Shown here piece by piece: positions 25,077 to 37,250 of a stretch of 64,000 nucleotides of DNA. The stretch lies in contig JAKSZT010054565.1 in the NCBI GenBank assembly GCA_026826555.1, positions 1,752,186-1,816,185 of the forward strand, written 5' to 3'. The notes below the pieces were generated by a model. The model saw nothing but the letters and a program-made list of their open reading frames with translations. It was not told the origin of the DNA and ran no database searches. The DNA comes from Tolypeutes matacus. Its lineage: Eukaryota > Chordata > Mammalia > Cingulata > Chlamyphoridae. A program made the translations under genes and the position numbers. The number at the start of each line of letters is the position of its first letter. The stretch's first letter is position 1.

Positions 25077-25270
25077 CTGGCACGTGCTGGGGGGCGAGCT
25101 CCGAGGGGTCCTGCAGGCCGATAAAGAGGAGGAGGCCTGCGGCTCCGAAGAGCAGGATGGAGGAGAACATGCAGGCCAGCCGCATCGTTCCGGGTCGTGG
25201 GGCCATCCGGGGCTCGCTCCAGGCTCACCTCTTCCGTCATCGTCCGCACCAGGCATCCATCAGGCACGGT
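25077..25270 (-). CDS. CHST8: CHST8 first coding exon (5' UTR plus codons 1-43 and one base), partial gene
   Basis: CHST8 is a Golgi type II membrane enzyme that puts sulfate on C4 of terminal GalNAc, as on LH and TSH N-glycans. The frame from the ATG at 25206 gives an N-terminus that matches human CHST8 from memory, including MRLACMFSSILLFGAAGLLL and then LQDPSELAPQHVPG, with only a few substitutions. Residues about 9-30 form one hydrophobic segment after a short basic tail, as expected for a type II signal anchor. The exon ends in phase 1 (CCAG followed by intron GTGAGC, boundary at 25077/25076). On the 5' side a pyrimidine tract ending TGTAG (25276-25271) is a good acceptor, giving a 64-base UTR segment. 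Codon 8 is a second in-frame ATG with A at -3 and could also start translation. The stem and sulfotransferase domain (about 380 residues in the family) must lie further left, outside the window. Identity is high confidence; the acceptor position is inferred. Confidence 0.9.
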
Positions 25271-25276
25271 CTACAG

Positions 25277-28200
25277 GGTGGAAGAGAAGGGCCATCCATC
25301 ACCGAGGGACAGGCAGGACGCCCCTAGGGCAGGCTGAGGCCCGGCCACTGCATGTGCCCTAGGCACCATCGCTGCACCTCTCCATCCTCCAAGGCTCACT
25401 TGGGGGTCCCATGCCACCTTCTGAAGCCCAAAAGGGGGTGGAAGGAAGTGAGAGCTTCCTGCCAGTGTTCTCCTGTGTCTGCCCCAGAAAAAACACATTA
25501 AGAGATACTGGCCAGCCCCTGTCTGGGGGACCAGTGGCCACCCCCCCCAACTTGTTCAGGCTCTCTGATCCCCCAAACTAGCAGAGGTGCTCCCTCTGTG
25601 GGGGACCTAGGATGCAGGCAGGACTCTGGTTCTTGTCCCTCACTACTGGTCCGCTGGACAAAGCCCCCAGACCCACCCCCTCTCTATAGGCTGCTGAGAC
25701 ACTTGTGGAGAAAGAAGCTTTGAGATGCTTGTGGCCGACAGCCGTGCTGGTGGGATCGAGGCCCCGCTGGAGCCTGACCGGCAGGAGCTGATGCACCCCT
25801 GGTCGAGGTGCCAGTGCTTCCCCCACTCTGGGCCTGCAGGCCTGGGGTTAAGGCGGGGCAGCCGGGCCTGTGTCTGACAAGTCCCAGGCTTGGGGGCTCA
25901 GGGGCTCAGGGCTGAGCACAAACATCCCCAGTGCTTGGCTGTTCACACCTGCTTCTCTGGCCATTGCACACCCAGGAGGTGCCCACGTGACTTGACACCC
26001 TGCTTCCTTCTAAAGGGCAGAGGATGAAAGTCCAAACCCCAACCAGTGACTCCCCCATTGGGCCAGGTGGTGGGTCAAGATGGGGGCACCTCAAGGCTGC
26101 TTGCCCAAAGGAAGGAAGCAAGATCCTGCCAATGAGTGGGACGTGGGGAGATAGGGATGAAGGCTGAAGAGGAGTGTGCACAGGAGGTCTAGGCTGGACA
26201 GGCCACAGGTGTGTGAGCCCCACCCCCCTTTGAGAGAAGGTCACTGAGTCCTCCAGCCTTCATCTGGCCCTCCTGGCCCAGGTCCAGGGACTCCACGCCT
26301 TCTTCCGCCCCAGGATCCCAGCAGGGGGCTCCCTCCACCCGGGCACAGGGCAGTGCCCGAGGGATGCCAAGGCTGGAGGCACCAGGCTCTAAGACCACAG
26401 TGAGGCGGCTGGTCCCGGCCTCTGGTCTGCATGAGGGCTTTTTCCTGCCTGGGGTGCTTCAAGCACAGAGGCTTGGCCAGGGGGCCCTGTGCCCTGGCAG
26501 TGGGCACTGAGGGAAGAAACCCCAGCTCTTGTCCCTCCGCGTCCAGCCTTCAGGGCAAGACAGCCAGAAATGGTGAAAGGAGAATGCCCCACCCCCGACC
26601 CCCAGCCAGAAAAAAAATCCAGGACTAGGTTGTTTCTCAGAACAGCTCAGGGGCTGAGGAGTGTTAAATGGCAGGTTTGGGTTTCTCCCCTCTGCAGTCT
26701 CCATAATTATTTTTTCACTCAGTTAACTTTAATTAACCTGCCCCAGGCCTCCATGCATGGGGACTGCTTAAAAGCTGGGCCCTCGGGCCCTCGGGGCTGA
26801 GCCAAGCATTTGGTTTCCCTGCCCAGCTCCCGGGAGCGTGAGGGAGTGTGAGCTGGGCTTGGAGTGGTGTGTGGACATGGCTCAGAGTTTCGGGGCGGGG
26901 GGGGTTGGAAAGCTGGTGACTTGGTTTCCCAAACACCTCCTTCACTGATGACAGGTGCTGTCTGTGGAGCCCCAGCAGGGCCTACAGGTGCCAGCCCTGG
27001 GGTCCCGGGGAGTGCAGTGATGGGCAGGCAGGGCTGTTCTCTCCACTCTCTCTCTGTCCACCCACAAGCACTTGGCCTAACCCCTTGGGAGTCCCAGACA
27101 GTCATGGAAAGGAGGTAGAAGAACGATGCAGCCAGGACGAGACTGTGAGATGGGAAGCAGGGGCAGGAGTCCAAGGCCTCTCCGCAGCCATTCACGGGTG
27201 CACCCTGTACCTGAAGCTGGGCAGGTCCACTTGCACAAGCATGTGCACACACACCTGCAAGGGCTAGCAGTAAAGAAACCTTCAAGAGGCCCTAATGATG
27301 TTGGCCATGGTGCTGGCCCATCTATGCAGCCACGTCATCACCCCAAGGCCAGCTGGAAGCCAGGCCGGTGCCATAGAGGGTGGCCTCCAATGCAAAGGCA
27401 TTTCTTGAGTCAGGAAGAAGCAAGGGACAGTGGAAGGAGGAGAGGAAAGAAGACAGTTTTACAGCTAGCGTGGAGAGCTGCCTGGTAAAATGACAAAGGT
27501 CAGGGCCCCCAAATCTAGGCCCAGAGGCTCCAAGTGATGAACAGAGGACACTCAGAAGCATCTGTGAGAATCGCATGGTTTGTACAGAAGCCGGTGCTGC
27601 AGAAGTGACTCCAGGTGAGCTGGTCGGTCCCCTCTTCTCCCCAATTTGTCACACTTGTTGCCATCTGAACCAATACAGAGACCCCCTCTGTTAAAGAATA
27701 AACTGGTCCTGCAGCTGTGGCCCATCCCCATTTGTGTCTGAATCTGCCCAAAGCAAACGCACCGCATCAGATGCACGGAGCCAGGCTCCAGCCGCCCACG
27801 GGCCTGGCAGCCAGGACGAGGACCACCTCCCTGGCCCCCAACTTGTTGGAAAGAGAACACGCCCCAGGGCCTGTGCCTTCGCCTGCATCGGCCCTCCCTG
27901 CCTGATGCCAACAGCTGTCGCTTCCATTTCAGAGACCCCCACATACACTTTTTTGGCCCCCAAGAGAAGGCAAGGATCCTCTCCCATGCCCAGGTAAGCT
28001 GGTTCTAGAAGTGCACCTGGCCTCCCCTGCTCAGCCTGAAGAACCAGCCTTTTCCTCTGGGATCCATCACAGCATATGCCTTTACTGGAGACAGAGCCCA
28101 CCTGACCATCCAGAACCCCACTGTGTAAATGGGCATCACAAGGGTGATTCCCCTCCCTCCTGGACAGCCAGTTTGCAGTGTGGCTGGGTCTTCCACTTCA

Positions 28201-29244
28201 TAGGGTGTGCAGGAACCTCCTTCCCTCAAGGGTGGGAGAGGAAGGTCATCCATAGGCTACCAGGCACTCCAGGGAGTATGCACATTTGATCCCCTATTGT
28301 CCCCATGATGGCCCTTTTCTTCAAAATCACACATTATTTTCAAGGCAACAGGGCAGATGCTGGTCCAAAGGCTGTTTGTCTCCCTCTCCTTGGAGCTGTC
28401 ACAGGCCAGGACCTGGCTGCCCAGGGGCCCAGTGAACACATCCACGGGCCTCCGCTTCCCAACTGGGACAGCCCCTCCCCACCACACACTGCATTGCACT
28501 CAGCTCCAAAGACCAGTGGGAAGCCCTCCCGTCCCTGAGTCCCTTCTGACACTGACAGACAATAAGAAAATTCAAATTCCGGGGCAGAGAGTGGGGAGGA
28601 TTCAAGCAAGAAAAATAAATAGCCTATTGAGTTTCCAGAAGGTCCTGCCCTCCTCACAGCTCCTACTCCCCCCAGCGGCTTCTCTCCCTGGGGTCTGAAT
28701 GGCGTCACCAATTTTTTACTTTAAGAAAGAAAGAGAGACAGAGAAAGGTTCCAATTAATCTTGTAAACCCCCTCTGGGATATACAGGGCAGGGCCAAGGA
28801 TTCATCCCATTTCCTTATTTATTTGATTTAAAATTCTCTTCAGGGCACAAGCAAGGACTTGGGAATTGAGCCAAAACACACGCACCTCTGGTGGCGATGG
28901 GCGAGCAGACGGATGGACGGATGGCTCCAAGGACACGCGTGGCTGCGGCTGCTGGGAGGCCCGAATGCTCTCCGGATCACCCAGAGGACCCCCTCTGGCT
29001 GTGGGGACCCACCCTTGCACCCCATTCTAGGCAGCAGGAGGCATCCAGCCCTGTGCCCATGGGAGTCTCCACTGGTCTTCGGATCCGGGGCCCGGGAAAG
29101 TTATCTGCCCAGTAGGTCCCCTCCTCGCTCGGGCAGAAGCGAACAATGACGTCCCTCTCGGCTGAGGCTCCAGGAGAAGCTGTTCACCGGAGAGAGGCTG
29201 CTATGGCAACTTGAGGAGGAAGGAGCCCAGCTCTGCCGTCACCT
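25277..29244. other. Unique sequence upstream of the CHST8 coding exon
   Basis: Presumed CHST8 5' intron. GC-rich and free of young repeats. 26695-26745 holds 'taattattttttcactcag' and 'actttaattaacctg', AT-rich motifs within a GC-rich setting. No non-coding exon could be assigned. Confidence 0.4.
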
Positions 29245-29539
29245 TGAATCCGGCACCGTGCGTTCTGCCGTAGCGTGGAGGGGGCCGCGCCCCCAGCTCT
29301 CCCCAAGCCGCAGCGGAGAGCTGGCGGCTGACCTCTGCCTTCCCTCCAAAGCCTCCTGACCTGGGGAGCCAATTTGCTTCTCGCTTCAACAGAGCACACA
29401 GCCCAGTTCCCCGAGAGCACCACCTCCATCTGTTTTGTCAGACTAGTTCTTAACGTGTGTGTGGCTCCTGCTTACTTCTGAGATGGAGTTCTTCTTAATT
29501 TCTGCTCATTAAAATCCTGCAGCTAATTAAAACAGCTTT

Positions 29540-30070
29540 AACAGCAGCAGCGGCGACAGCGGCAAACTCTAGGGCCAGTCCCTCCAGTTTACACGCCGAG
29601 GCATAAAGTTGCAGCGCTCCGCTCTGCCAGGATGACGAATGGCCGCAAGGGCTCAGACTCCAGGCGGGTCCTGCAGACGCGGTTTCGCTCCGGCCCCGCC
29701 CGCTGAGACGGGGGAGCGCTGGCCGTGGTTCTGAAGTCTCCAGGGTCCCGTCCGGGAACCCCCGGCCGGCTCGGCTGCACCCGATTCCAGGCGGAGGCGA
29801 CTCGCCGGCCGTCTACTCCCCGGTTACAGGGCAGGGATCTTTCCACCACCACCACCACCCCATTGTGGAGCCAAAGGCCGGGACATAAATCAAGCTCCAA
29901 CAGCCCCAAAGCCTTGTTCCCCGGGGCCCGCTAGGAACACCACGGCTCAGCCGCCCATCCGGGCGGAGCTGAGTCTGCAAACACACAGCGATGGGCTCCG
30001 CAGAAGCTGGCCAAGGCGCCACAGGACACAAGACCCTCCACTGCTGCTGGGGTAGCACCGCACCTGGAAC
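29540..30070. promoter_or_regulatory. CpG island, candidate CHST8 promoter or first exon
   Basis: About 43 CpG dinucleotides can be counted in roughly 530-560 bases here. The flanking tens of kilobases are CpG-poor, so this is a clear island. It begins right after an AT-rich patch with TAATTA and TTTAA motifs (29490-29545) and fades toward 30260; a small CpG cluster also lies at 29245-29335. It sits about 4.3 kb upstream of the CHST8 coding exon in the gene's transcription direction, so an alternative CHST8 first exon is the simplest reading. No first-exon donor can be chosen with confidence on the minus strand, and a developmental regulatory island with no stable transcript is also possible. 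Confidence 0.6.
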
Positions 30071-30284
30071 ACCGCCTCTGCCCAGAACTTCTTAGGTTTA
30101 GAGGGCTTTTATGCCAATGAGGCGGGTGGGGGAAGAGTACTTTTGCAGGTGGAAACTGAGTCGCTCCCCACCCCCACCCCGGCAGAGTACGAATCTTGCG
30201 AGCGTGCGCCCCTCCCCCACTCTGCAGAGGCGCTCACGTGCCGGGCTCAGCCTACTCTGAGTCTCGGGAGCAGCGCCAGGACGG

Positions 30285-30372
30285 CCCCTCATCTTTGTAT
30301 TCCCAGCACTTAGCACAGTGCCTGGCACAGGGAAGACGATCAATAAACTCTGCCGCGTGTTGACTGAGCAGG
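30285..30372 (+). mobile_element. L2 LINE 3' end fragment
   Basis: 'cccagcacttagcacagtgc' then 'ctggcacagggaagacgatc' and 'aataaactctg' is the standard L2 tail, just outside the CpG island. Confidence 0.75.
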
Positions 30373-30374
30373 AG

Positions 30375-32954
30375 TTAATAGGTGGACGCGTTTGGAGCCG
30401 GCTGGAGAGAGGCACTCCATGGACCTGGAATATTAAAAAGGTCATTTACGTTTCAGGAGGCCGCGGGTTTGCTTTGATCTGGGCTGGGTTACAATCATGT
30501 CCAAAGAGTAGCCCAAGGAGGCAGCAAGGAAGTGAGGCTCCATCCAGGAACTGGAGGGGGTCTGACAGCTCATAGATATCCAAGATGTGCTCGCCACCGG
30601 GACATCACTTTTGTATCACGTTGGTATGACAGATTTCAGATAATAGGGCTTGAAGATTAATATAGCCTCTTTTTTCTGAAGACAAATATAGTTTTAAAAG
30701 TATCTCATTATATATACATATACATTAACATGTATAATATATACACAAACAAACAAATCATTGTGATGCCATAAAACTGATTCCAAACCTTTAAAATATA
30801 ATATGATGCTAAGGAACCCCCAAAGAAAATTACAGTTTGAATGTGTTGATCAAAAATCAATTAAAGCAAACTTTTAAAAAATTGATTATAGGTTGATAGT
30901 GAGCCAAAATTACTCCCTATCTGATAGTTTCATTCACTCCCCAGTTGAATTTGCACACTGTGCCATGAATTTGCACACTGTGCCAAGAAGGACCACATGA
31001 AATGCAACCATGATGCCGGGGAGCTGGGTTTGTGGCCGCAGGCAGTCTGAACAAAGCAGCAGAATGTCATGTTATGAACACTGCTTCTGTGTCCGGCCTT
31101 TTCTCCAATCAACCTTGCAACCCTTGGAACTTAATTTTCCTTACCTTGGAATCAGTCCTATCCAAAATATCTACTATAGTTTTAAAGTTCCTTGCAGGTC
31201 TGGTGTGAGATAAATGTCTTGGAGAAGAGAAAGGCACCTTGTGAATTTCATTTGCATGAGGCCACCACACTCAGGTAGAGCTGGTGGTCCTCTAGTAAGA
31301 GTGACACTCACCCTCACCCACACCTGCGCCCACCTCAGGAAGGCTGCTGGACGTGTGTCCCAGAGTTCTACACCCTGGGCAGTGCTCCTCCAGAGATGGC
31401 TGGGCCTTATGGCTCAGTAGGCCCTGCCAGGCGGTATGCCTTCAAGACAACTCTCACTGCAAGTGTCAAACTGGAAAGCATTCTCCCAGGTGCTTTCTAA
31501 TCTGCAAAGCCATGCTCCCCTGAGGTCCACTAGCTGAGGTGAATCCCACCTGAGACGTTCACTTCCGAGATAACCACTACTCTGCATTTGTACCCCTGCA
31601 CTGAGCCTAGCTGGGACTGTGTCCCATTTGTTGATAGAAGTCATTTCCAGGCATAAATCTAAACAAGGCTAATGATGGGGATGCCACTGTAGCTACAGTT
31701 GCCCTTTTCATTTAAAAGTCAAGAACCTAAAGGGTGCATGGGATTTCTCTGCATTATTTTTTACAACTGCATGTGAACCTATCATTATCTCAAAAGAAAA
31801 AGTTTCATTTTTAAAAATCAGGAACTTAAAAATAAAAGTTCCTGGCCTTTCAGCTCATGCACGATGGAAGCACATTCTAATGGTGGGCATGTAAATAATA
31901 GATAACCATTTTCATGGATCAGTGCCATCCCTGTTGTATAAGAAACATTTTAAAGTTAAGAGACTATGCCTTTAATAGGAAAATTTGATGTGTTAGCAAC
32001 TACTGGTTGAACCTTGTGCATTTTTCAATTGCAAATTGCACTTTAAAAATGCAAACAATTATTAATATTGATTTGGAGTAAAACAATATTGGATTTCAAT
32101 ATATTTCCAGCTCTTTTATGAATTACCCTGTGGACACAGGGTGATTATGATAAAAGAGTATTTGCATGCTCAATTTCTTTTCAGTGAGGAACCTCGAGGA
32201 GGGCTGATGTGATCCATGGGTAATGAACTACACAGGGACAAGTCCGGCTACAGAATCCTCAGCCAGGGCCTCAGACTTAGCCAACACAGACTTCCAGCAA
32301 CACTTTCTTCACTGGGCTTTATCTAAACCAACATTGTAGAGCACAAGTTACGAACACCTGCTCAAGGGCTGGAATGGGATTGGGAGTCACATATTTTTTA
32401 GGTGGGGGGGGTTGGGAAAGAAAGGAAAAGGAATAGATATTTTTCATGCTCTTTTAATATTCAAGGCAATATGCTGGATAGTCAATAAACATCCCATTTA
32501 CCTTTCACACAGCAGTCTCTTGAAATGAAATCATTATCCCTATTTGGTCCCCTGTAAGCAAGTGTTGAGATGGAGTCTGGGGCGCCACATGTTTATTAAG
32601 AATAGACCAACACCTGTGAAGGGGAAAGGGAGGAACCAGAATTGGGCAGAAGGAGAGAAGCCAAACAGTGAAGCAGACCCAACAAAGGCTCGGTGGGGAG
32701 CTCTGGAGTGGGGATAGCCTGTTAGAGTGTCCTGCAGCAGGTGGACACGTCTGGACCTTTAGATGATCACCTTATTCAGTAACTGCTTGTGGGCTGCCCA
32801 GGGAAGGGTGTGACCTCGATGAAGCAGTTTGTTGTAGCTGGGGCAGGTCCCGGAGGAGCTGACATCTGGAGGCTGGCTGCTGACTGCACCTCCTGTGGCT
32901 GGTCAGCCAGTCCCCCTGGAGGGGGCATCTGGGCAGCATATCTGCCTGCCTACC
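30375..32954. other. Mostly unique, AT-rich non-coding sequence
   Basis: 30590-30920 is very AT-rich, with TA-rich patches. 32560-32950 ('gcgccacatgtttattaaga' onward) reads like an old dispersed repeat, possibly LTR-type, but I cannot name it. No gene supported. Confidence 0.4.
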
Positions 32955-33080
32955 ACTCTGTTTTACAGATGATGAAATTAAGACCCAGAGAGACTAAACA
33001 TGCCAAGGTTACACAGTAAATAAAAGTCATCCCAGATCTGTCTGACTCAAACCCCGCCTCTCCCCAGCCCAAACACTGCT
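32955..33080 (-). mobile_element. MIR SINE fragment
   Basis: 'ttttacagatgatgaaatta' and 'agacccagagagactaaaca' are antisense MIR core; diverged tail to about 33080. Confidence 0.7.
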
Positions 33081-33084
33081 TTTC

Positions 33085-33740
33085 CCAAACAAAAGCTTAC
33101 ATCAGAATGTCCTGACCTTCAGATACTGAGACATGAAGGTCTGAAAGTCTCCAGAGGAAGGTACAGAAAGTTTGACTGCGTAAGCAAATATACTCACCTC
33201 GCCTCCCCTAGTGACATCCCCGCAACCCACATGCATACACGTGCGCACATGCACACACATAAGCACTTCTGGGCAATTATCTCATTGCTAATGGAAGGCG
33301 GGGGCCATGGATTATTTGGGTTAAAAGTTCCCCCGATGGTACAGCCAGGAGAGCAACTACCCCCACCCCCAGCAGAGCCTCTGGATCTTGCCAAGAGCAG
33401 CAGAGTATGTGCGACACTGCACAGCCTCCTTTTACTTTTAGAAAGCACTGAGCTATTCACATTTTCCAGCTGCTCTAACATCCACAGCCACAGCAGGGAA
33501 AATTACAGGGAGGAAAAAATTGCATATTTACTTCTCAAAATTGAAAGTTGGGGTATAATATGGACAGAGAGGAGTGTGTGAATAAACCTAGAGAGCCCTG
33601 GCCCCTGGCAGGGTGCAGCTGCTTCCAAGCTGCAGACAGCAATCCATAGACTCTAGAAGAGGAGAGAATGGCAAGGAAGCCTGGCTTCCTTCCAGGGAAT
33701 CCCTTTCTCTATGGCTGGCACAAGGAGGCCCCAGAGGACT
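33085..33740. other. Unique non-coding sequence
   Basis: Contains a short imperfect CA-rich tract (33226-33262). Nothing else recognised. Confidence 0.35.
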
Positions 33741-33741
33741 T

Positions 33742-33812
33742 GCCTTTGTGTTCCCAGCTGCCAACAATGCCTGGCACAGAGTAGATACTTGGGCAATGTG
33801 TGGTGAGCAAAG
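33742..33812 (+). mobile_element. L2 LINE 3' end fragment
   Basis: 'tgtgttcccagctgcc' then 'aatgcctggcacagagtaga' matches the L2 tail. Confidence 0.65.
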
Positions 33813-33814
33813 AG

Positions 33815-36285
33815 AGCTCATGGGAAGAGGGAAGAGGGGAAGGGATACTTGCACACTAGGACCACCTGGGTCCTTGGGGTTGAGATGATGTGGAGTCAGC
33901 AGGTGTGTCCCGTGTGCTGCACAGTGCACATACATGGCCGTCCCTGTCGGAGCAGGCTGGTCTATCTAAGCTGTCTCCAAGGGTGACCACCACATTCTTG
34001 ACCCCCACAGACCAGCATGATTTTCCCTGGAGGTATCCTCAGAACATGCTGGTCTCTTTCAAGCTAAGGGCTCAAAACCAAGAATACGGCAGTGCAATCA
34101 AGTGTGTTGGACCTATCCTGGTAGCTCGGTGGAGACTTGGGTATCTCTGAAGCTACCAGGATGAGACCTAGGCTGTGAGGGGCCTGAATGTTCTAATGTG
34201 TGGCTCTGCATGAGACAGGAGCCTCTCTCCTCCATGAGTTTCTGTCCCCATGTCTCCTTCTAGCTCACAGTCTATACTGTGAGCCTCCTCTGCCCCTACT
34301 TACTCCACGACACGGCCCACACTCCCTCTTCCACACAGAGTATTGGAAAGCCAGAAAGTTGCATTCACCCTAACCCTTCCTGCCCTCTCCCCCAACATCC
34401 AGCCTACAACTCGGCCTCTTGAATTTGTGTGTCCTGCCCATCTTTTCCACATCCTCAGGGCTACTCTGATTCAGCACTGGAAGCATGGACAGCTCCCTGC
34501 CTCTGCCCTGGTTTTGACTTTTTCATTCCTGGCCTCAAAATCGTCCACAGGGTATTGGGCTGATGGCCCAAGTTCAAATGTCTCAGTGTGACCCACAAAG
34601 CCCCTGAGGATCCAGCTTGCCAACTCCCCACCCCCAGCGTCATCTCTCATCATTCCCTGACAACCCCAGGCCAGGCAAGGGGCCTTCCTGTGTGTTCCAA
34701 GAGCACCTGGGCTTTGCTCCAATATAGTTAAAGTAGAGGGGGGAAAGCACTGTATCCAAGTGGCTGCTGCTCACATTAAATCTTCTCACTGGGAGGTTTG
34801 GGCATCATCATTTTACAACTCTGAGTGTCAGTTTCCCCAACCAGGAAGTAGGTCCCTTGGGGACTGATATCACAAGGCTCTTTGTGAAGATGCCTGCTGT
34901 GATAGGAGATTGTCCGGGGGTGGAGTGGAAAGGCTCAGGGGTGGTGGGGTGGGCTGCCTGGTTGCAGTACTCATCCCACCGGGGACATGTCTCTCCACTC
35001 TGTCCTTCCTTCCTTCCAAATGGCTTTTCTGATTTCTTGGCTTATTTTGAACAACATACAAGGGGGTCTGGTTTCCCTCTCCCAGATCCTGCAGCCCCTC
35101 TTCTGCTGTCCTGAATCCTAGATGTTCTCACCTCTCAGCCTCAAGGACACAGCAGAAAAGCTGCTAAACCTTCCTGATCCCTGGACTTGGTGCCCCATGG
35201 CAACTCATTGCTGGACAGGGACAGTGGGCCAACGACACAGACAGCACTCAGCTGATTGGGAGCCTCTCAAAGCAGAGTGGCATACACATGGCCCCACACT
35301 TGTACCTTGTGCTAGCTTGCCACCTGACCACTTTAAGGGTCACTTGAACCCTGACTTCTTACATGGTTGCTAAGCAGAGGAAGACATAGGTGGAAATATG
35401 CATTTTATGATGGGACCCGAAGTGAGCAATCTTTGGTCTATGTGAATCCTACACAGCAGTTTACTTCCTATAATAACCATAGGCCACTTTTACAGTGGCA
35501 GACCCAGACATTTAGATCCTCCAAATTGGGCTGACCCAGAGCTCCAGATCTTCCTGTTTGGAAATCTGGATTTTAAAGTGGAAAAATCTGGATTCTCATA
35601 TTGGCAAGCAATGCACATTTTAAAAACCTACTGGGACCAAATAACGCTGGTGTCCTAGTTGGATTAAGCCCATGGCCCACCAGTTGTCACCCCTGCCATG
35701 AAAATCATGGCCTGAATTGGGGAATGGCTGGTGACCCCTGGACAGAAAAAAAAAAAACAATATCAGCAGAGGGGAGGAAAAGCCTGTGCAGTCAGCTGGT
35801 GTAGAGAGGACTGTGGCAGCCTCACTGGTCAGGAGCTGCTTCCGGCACTTTTGTAAGGGGATGGGATGCATTCAGCAGCACAGATATACTGGGCTGGGGC
35901 AGGGCAGTAGTGGCACAGGAGGCAGGAAGCCTCCCATTCCAGCAGTGCCGCCTTTTCCCACCCGGCAGTGGCACACTACCCCCCCCAACACACACACACA
36001 CACCACACGCACTGCTATACACCCACGGCAGGAATGCATAGCCTGGGGGAGCAGCCTCCCCCCAGCTCAGCAGTGCTTCCTGTCCTCCCCCTCCTGCCCA
36101 GGGTTAGCCCTTCCCGGCAGAGGGGAGTGGCACTTCCTTTTCTGCCTGGGCCTGGAGGTGGCAGTGGAGGGGGGGTGGGGTGGGCGGGAGCCTGAGGGAG
36201 GCCTCGGTGCTGCAGCCCTGCAGGGCCATCTGCCATCTGTGCCTCCCACTCCGCTTCCCCCTCCATCCCCTCTCCACCTCAGGGG
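33815..36285. other. Unique non-coding sequence
   Basis: No gene or young repeat recognised. A (CA)n run lies at 35989-36003 and a C-run precedes it. Confidence 0.4.
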
Positions 36286-36289
36286 GCAT

Positions 36290-36525
36290 TGCGCTCTGGC
36301 GACCCCTGGGAATTGGAAGCTAATTTTCCACGATCATTAGCAACGGAAAGACCTCAGGTTCTGCCTTTAATTAAAGTCAAATGTGGGGCTGAGGAGAAGC
36401 ATGGCACGCAGCCGTCCTCTTCTCACTTGTAAAAGCCATATGCAAATAATTAAGCGAGGCATGGAAGCCATAATTAAAAATTTCACAAACCCCCTCATTA
36501 GCTGAGCAGTCTACACGGAGACGCG
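36290..36525. promoter_or_regulatory. Candidate conserved regulatory element with homeodomain/POU motifs
   Basis: AT-rich block inside GC-rich DNA. It contains a perfect 12-bp palindrome CTTTAATTAAAG (36365-36376), a POU octamer ATGCAAAT (36440-36447) overlapping TAATTA (36447-36452) and an E-box CATATG (36437-36442). A second TAATTA follows at 36471-36476. The motifs are seen directly; conservation and enhancer function are inferred. Confidence 0.4.
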
Positions 36526-36529
36526 GACC

Positions 36530-37056
36530 TGAGCCCCTCCCCCACACCAATGGCAGCTCCCGCAGATGGCTAATTGGGGCTGGGGGGAGAGGCGGACCGC
36601 ACTCGGGCAACTGTACATCTGGCAATGGGCCAGCAGGGCTCCTGGCCTCCCAAGCCGACAGCGATGACCTGCCCATCTCCCCTCAGACAGCATCTAGGCA
36701 CAGACCCAGGCTCCCAGGGCACTGGGTAGGGGGATGAGTAGAGCCACTCATCCATCCATCCACCACCCCTGGGCAAGGAGGCACCAAAACACAGGATGCT
36801 GCCTCCCTGGGGCCCCAATCCCAGGCACTACCCAGGGTCCCCTGGTCCCCGCAGACGTCTGGTCAACCTCATGTCCAGAATCGATCCCACAGGCAAGTCA
36901 CCACAGGCCTAACCTCGCTCATTGACATTTCCAAATGAATATTCACTCAACCCAGTCACAGCCACTTGTTTTCCGTCTGGCCCAATCAATGGCTCTCTTT
37001 GGAAGGAACTGTGCTCCCTGGAGGCACTGACTGACATCCCTGACGCTGTCACGAGG
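36530..37056. other. Unique non-coding sequence
   Basis: GC-rich to about 36900; nothing recognised. Confidence 0.35.
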
Positions 37057-37250
37057 CCTGGACACTAGCCAGCTCACTTTCCCCGCAGACCGCCGGCCCT
37101 GGGCTCGGCAGAGCTGGTACAAGGAAGACTCTGACACACACCCCGCCCTCAGTGTTATCTATACGACAGAACGTGCCTAAAAACAAATCCAGGAAACGTC
37201 TCTCCTTTTGAGAACAGGGGATCTGATCGTGCCACAGGGAATCAGGGAGC
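37057..37250. repeat. Diverged direct duplication, copy A
   Basis: Aligns by eye with 38422-38615 in the same orientation. The best-shared core is 'gcctaaaaacaaatcca' (37176-37191 region), preceded by 'tgttatct' and 'ctgggctc' and followed by 'gggatctg' and 'gccacaggg'. It matches no repeat family I know. The minus strand is open across the copy. Confidence 0.65.
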
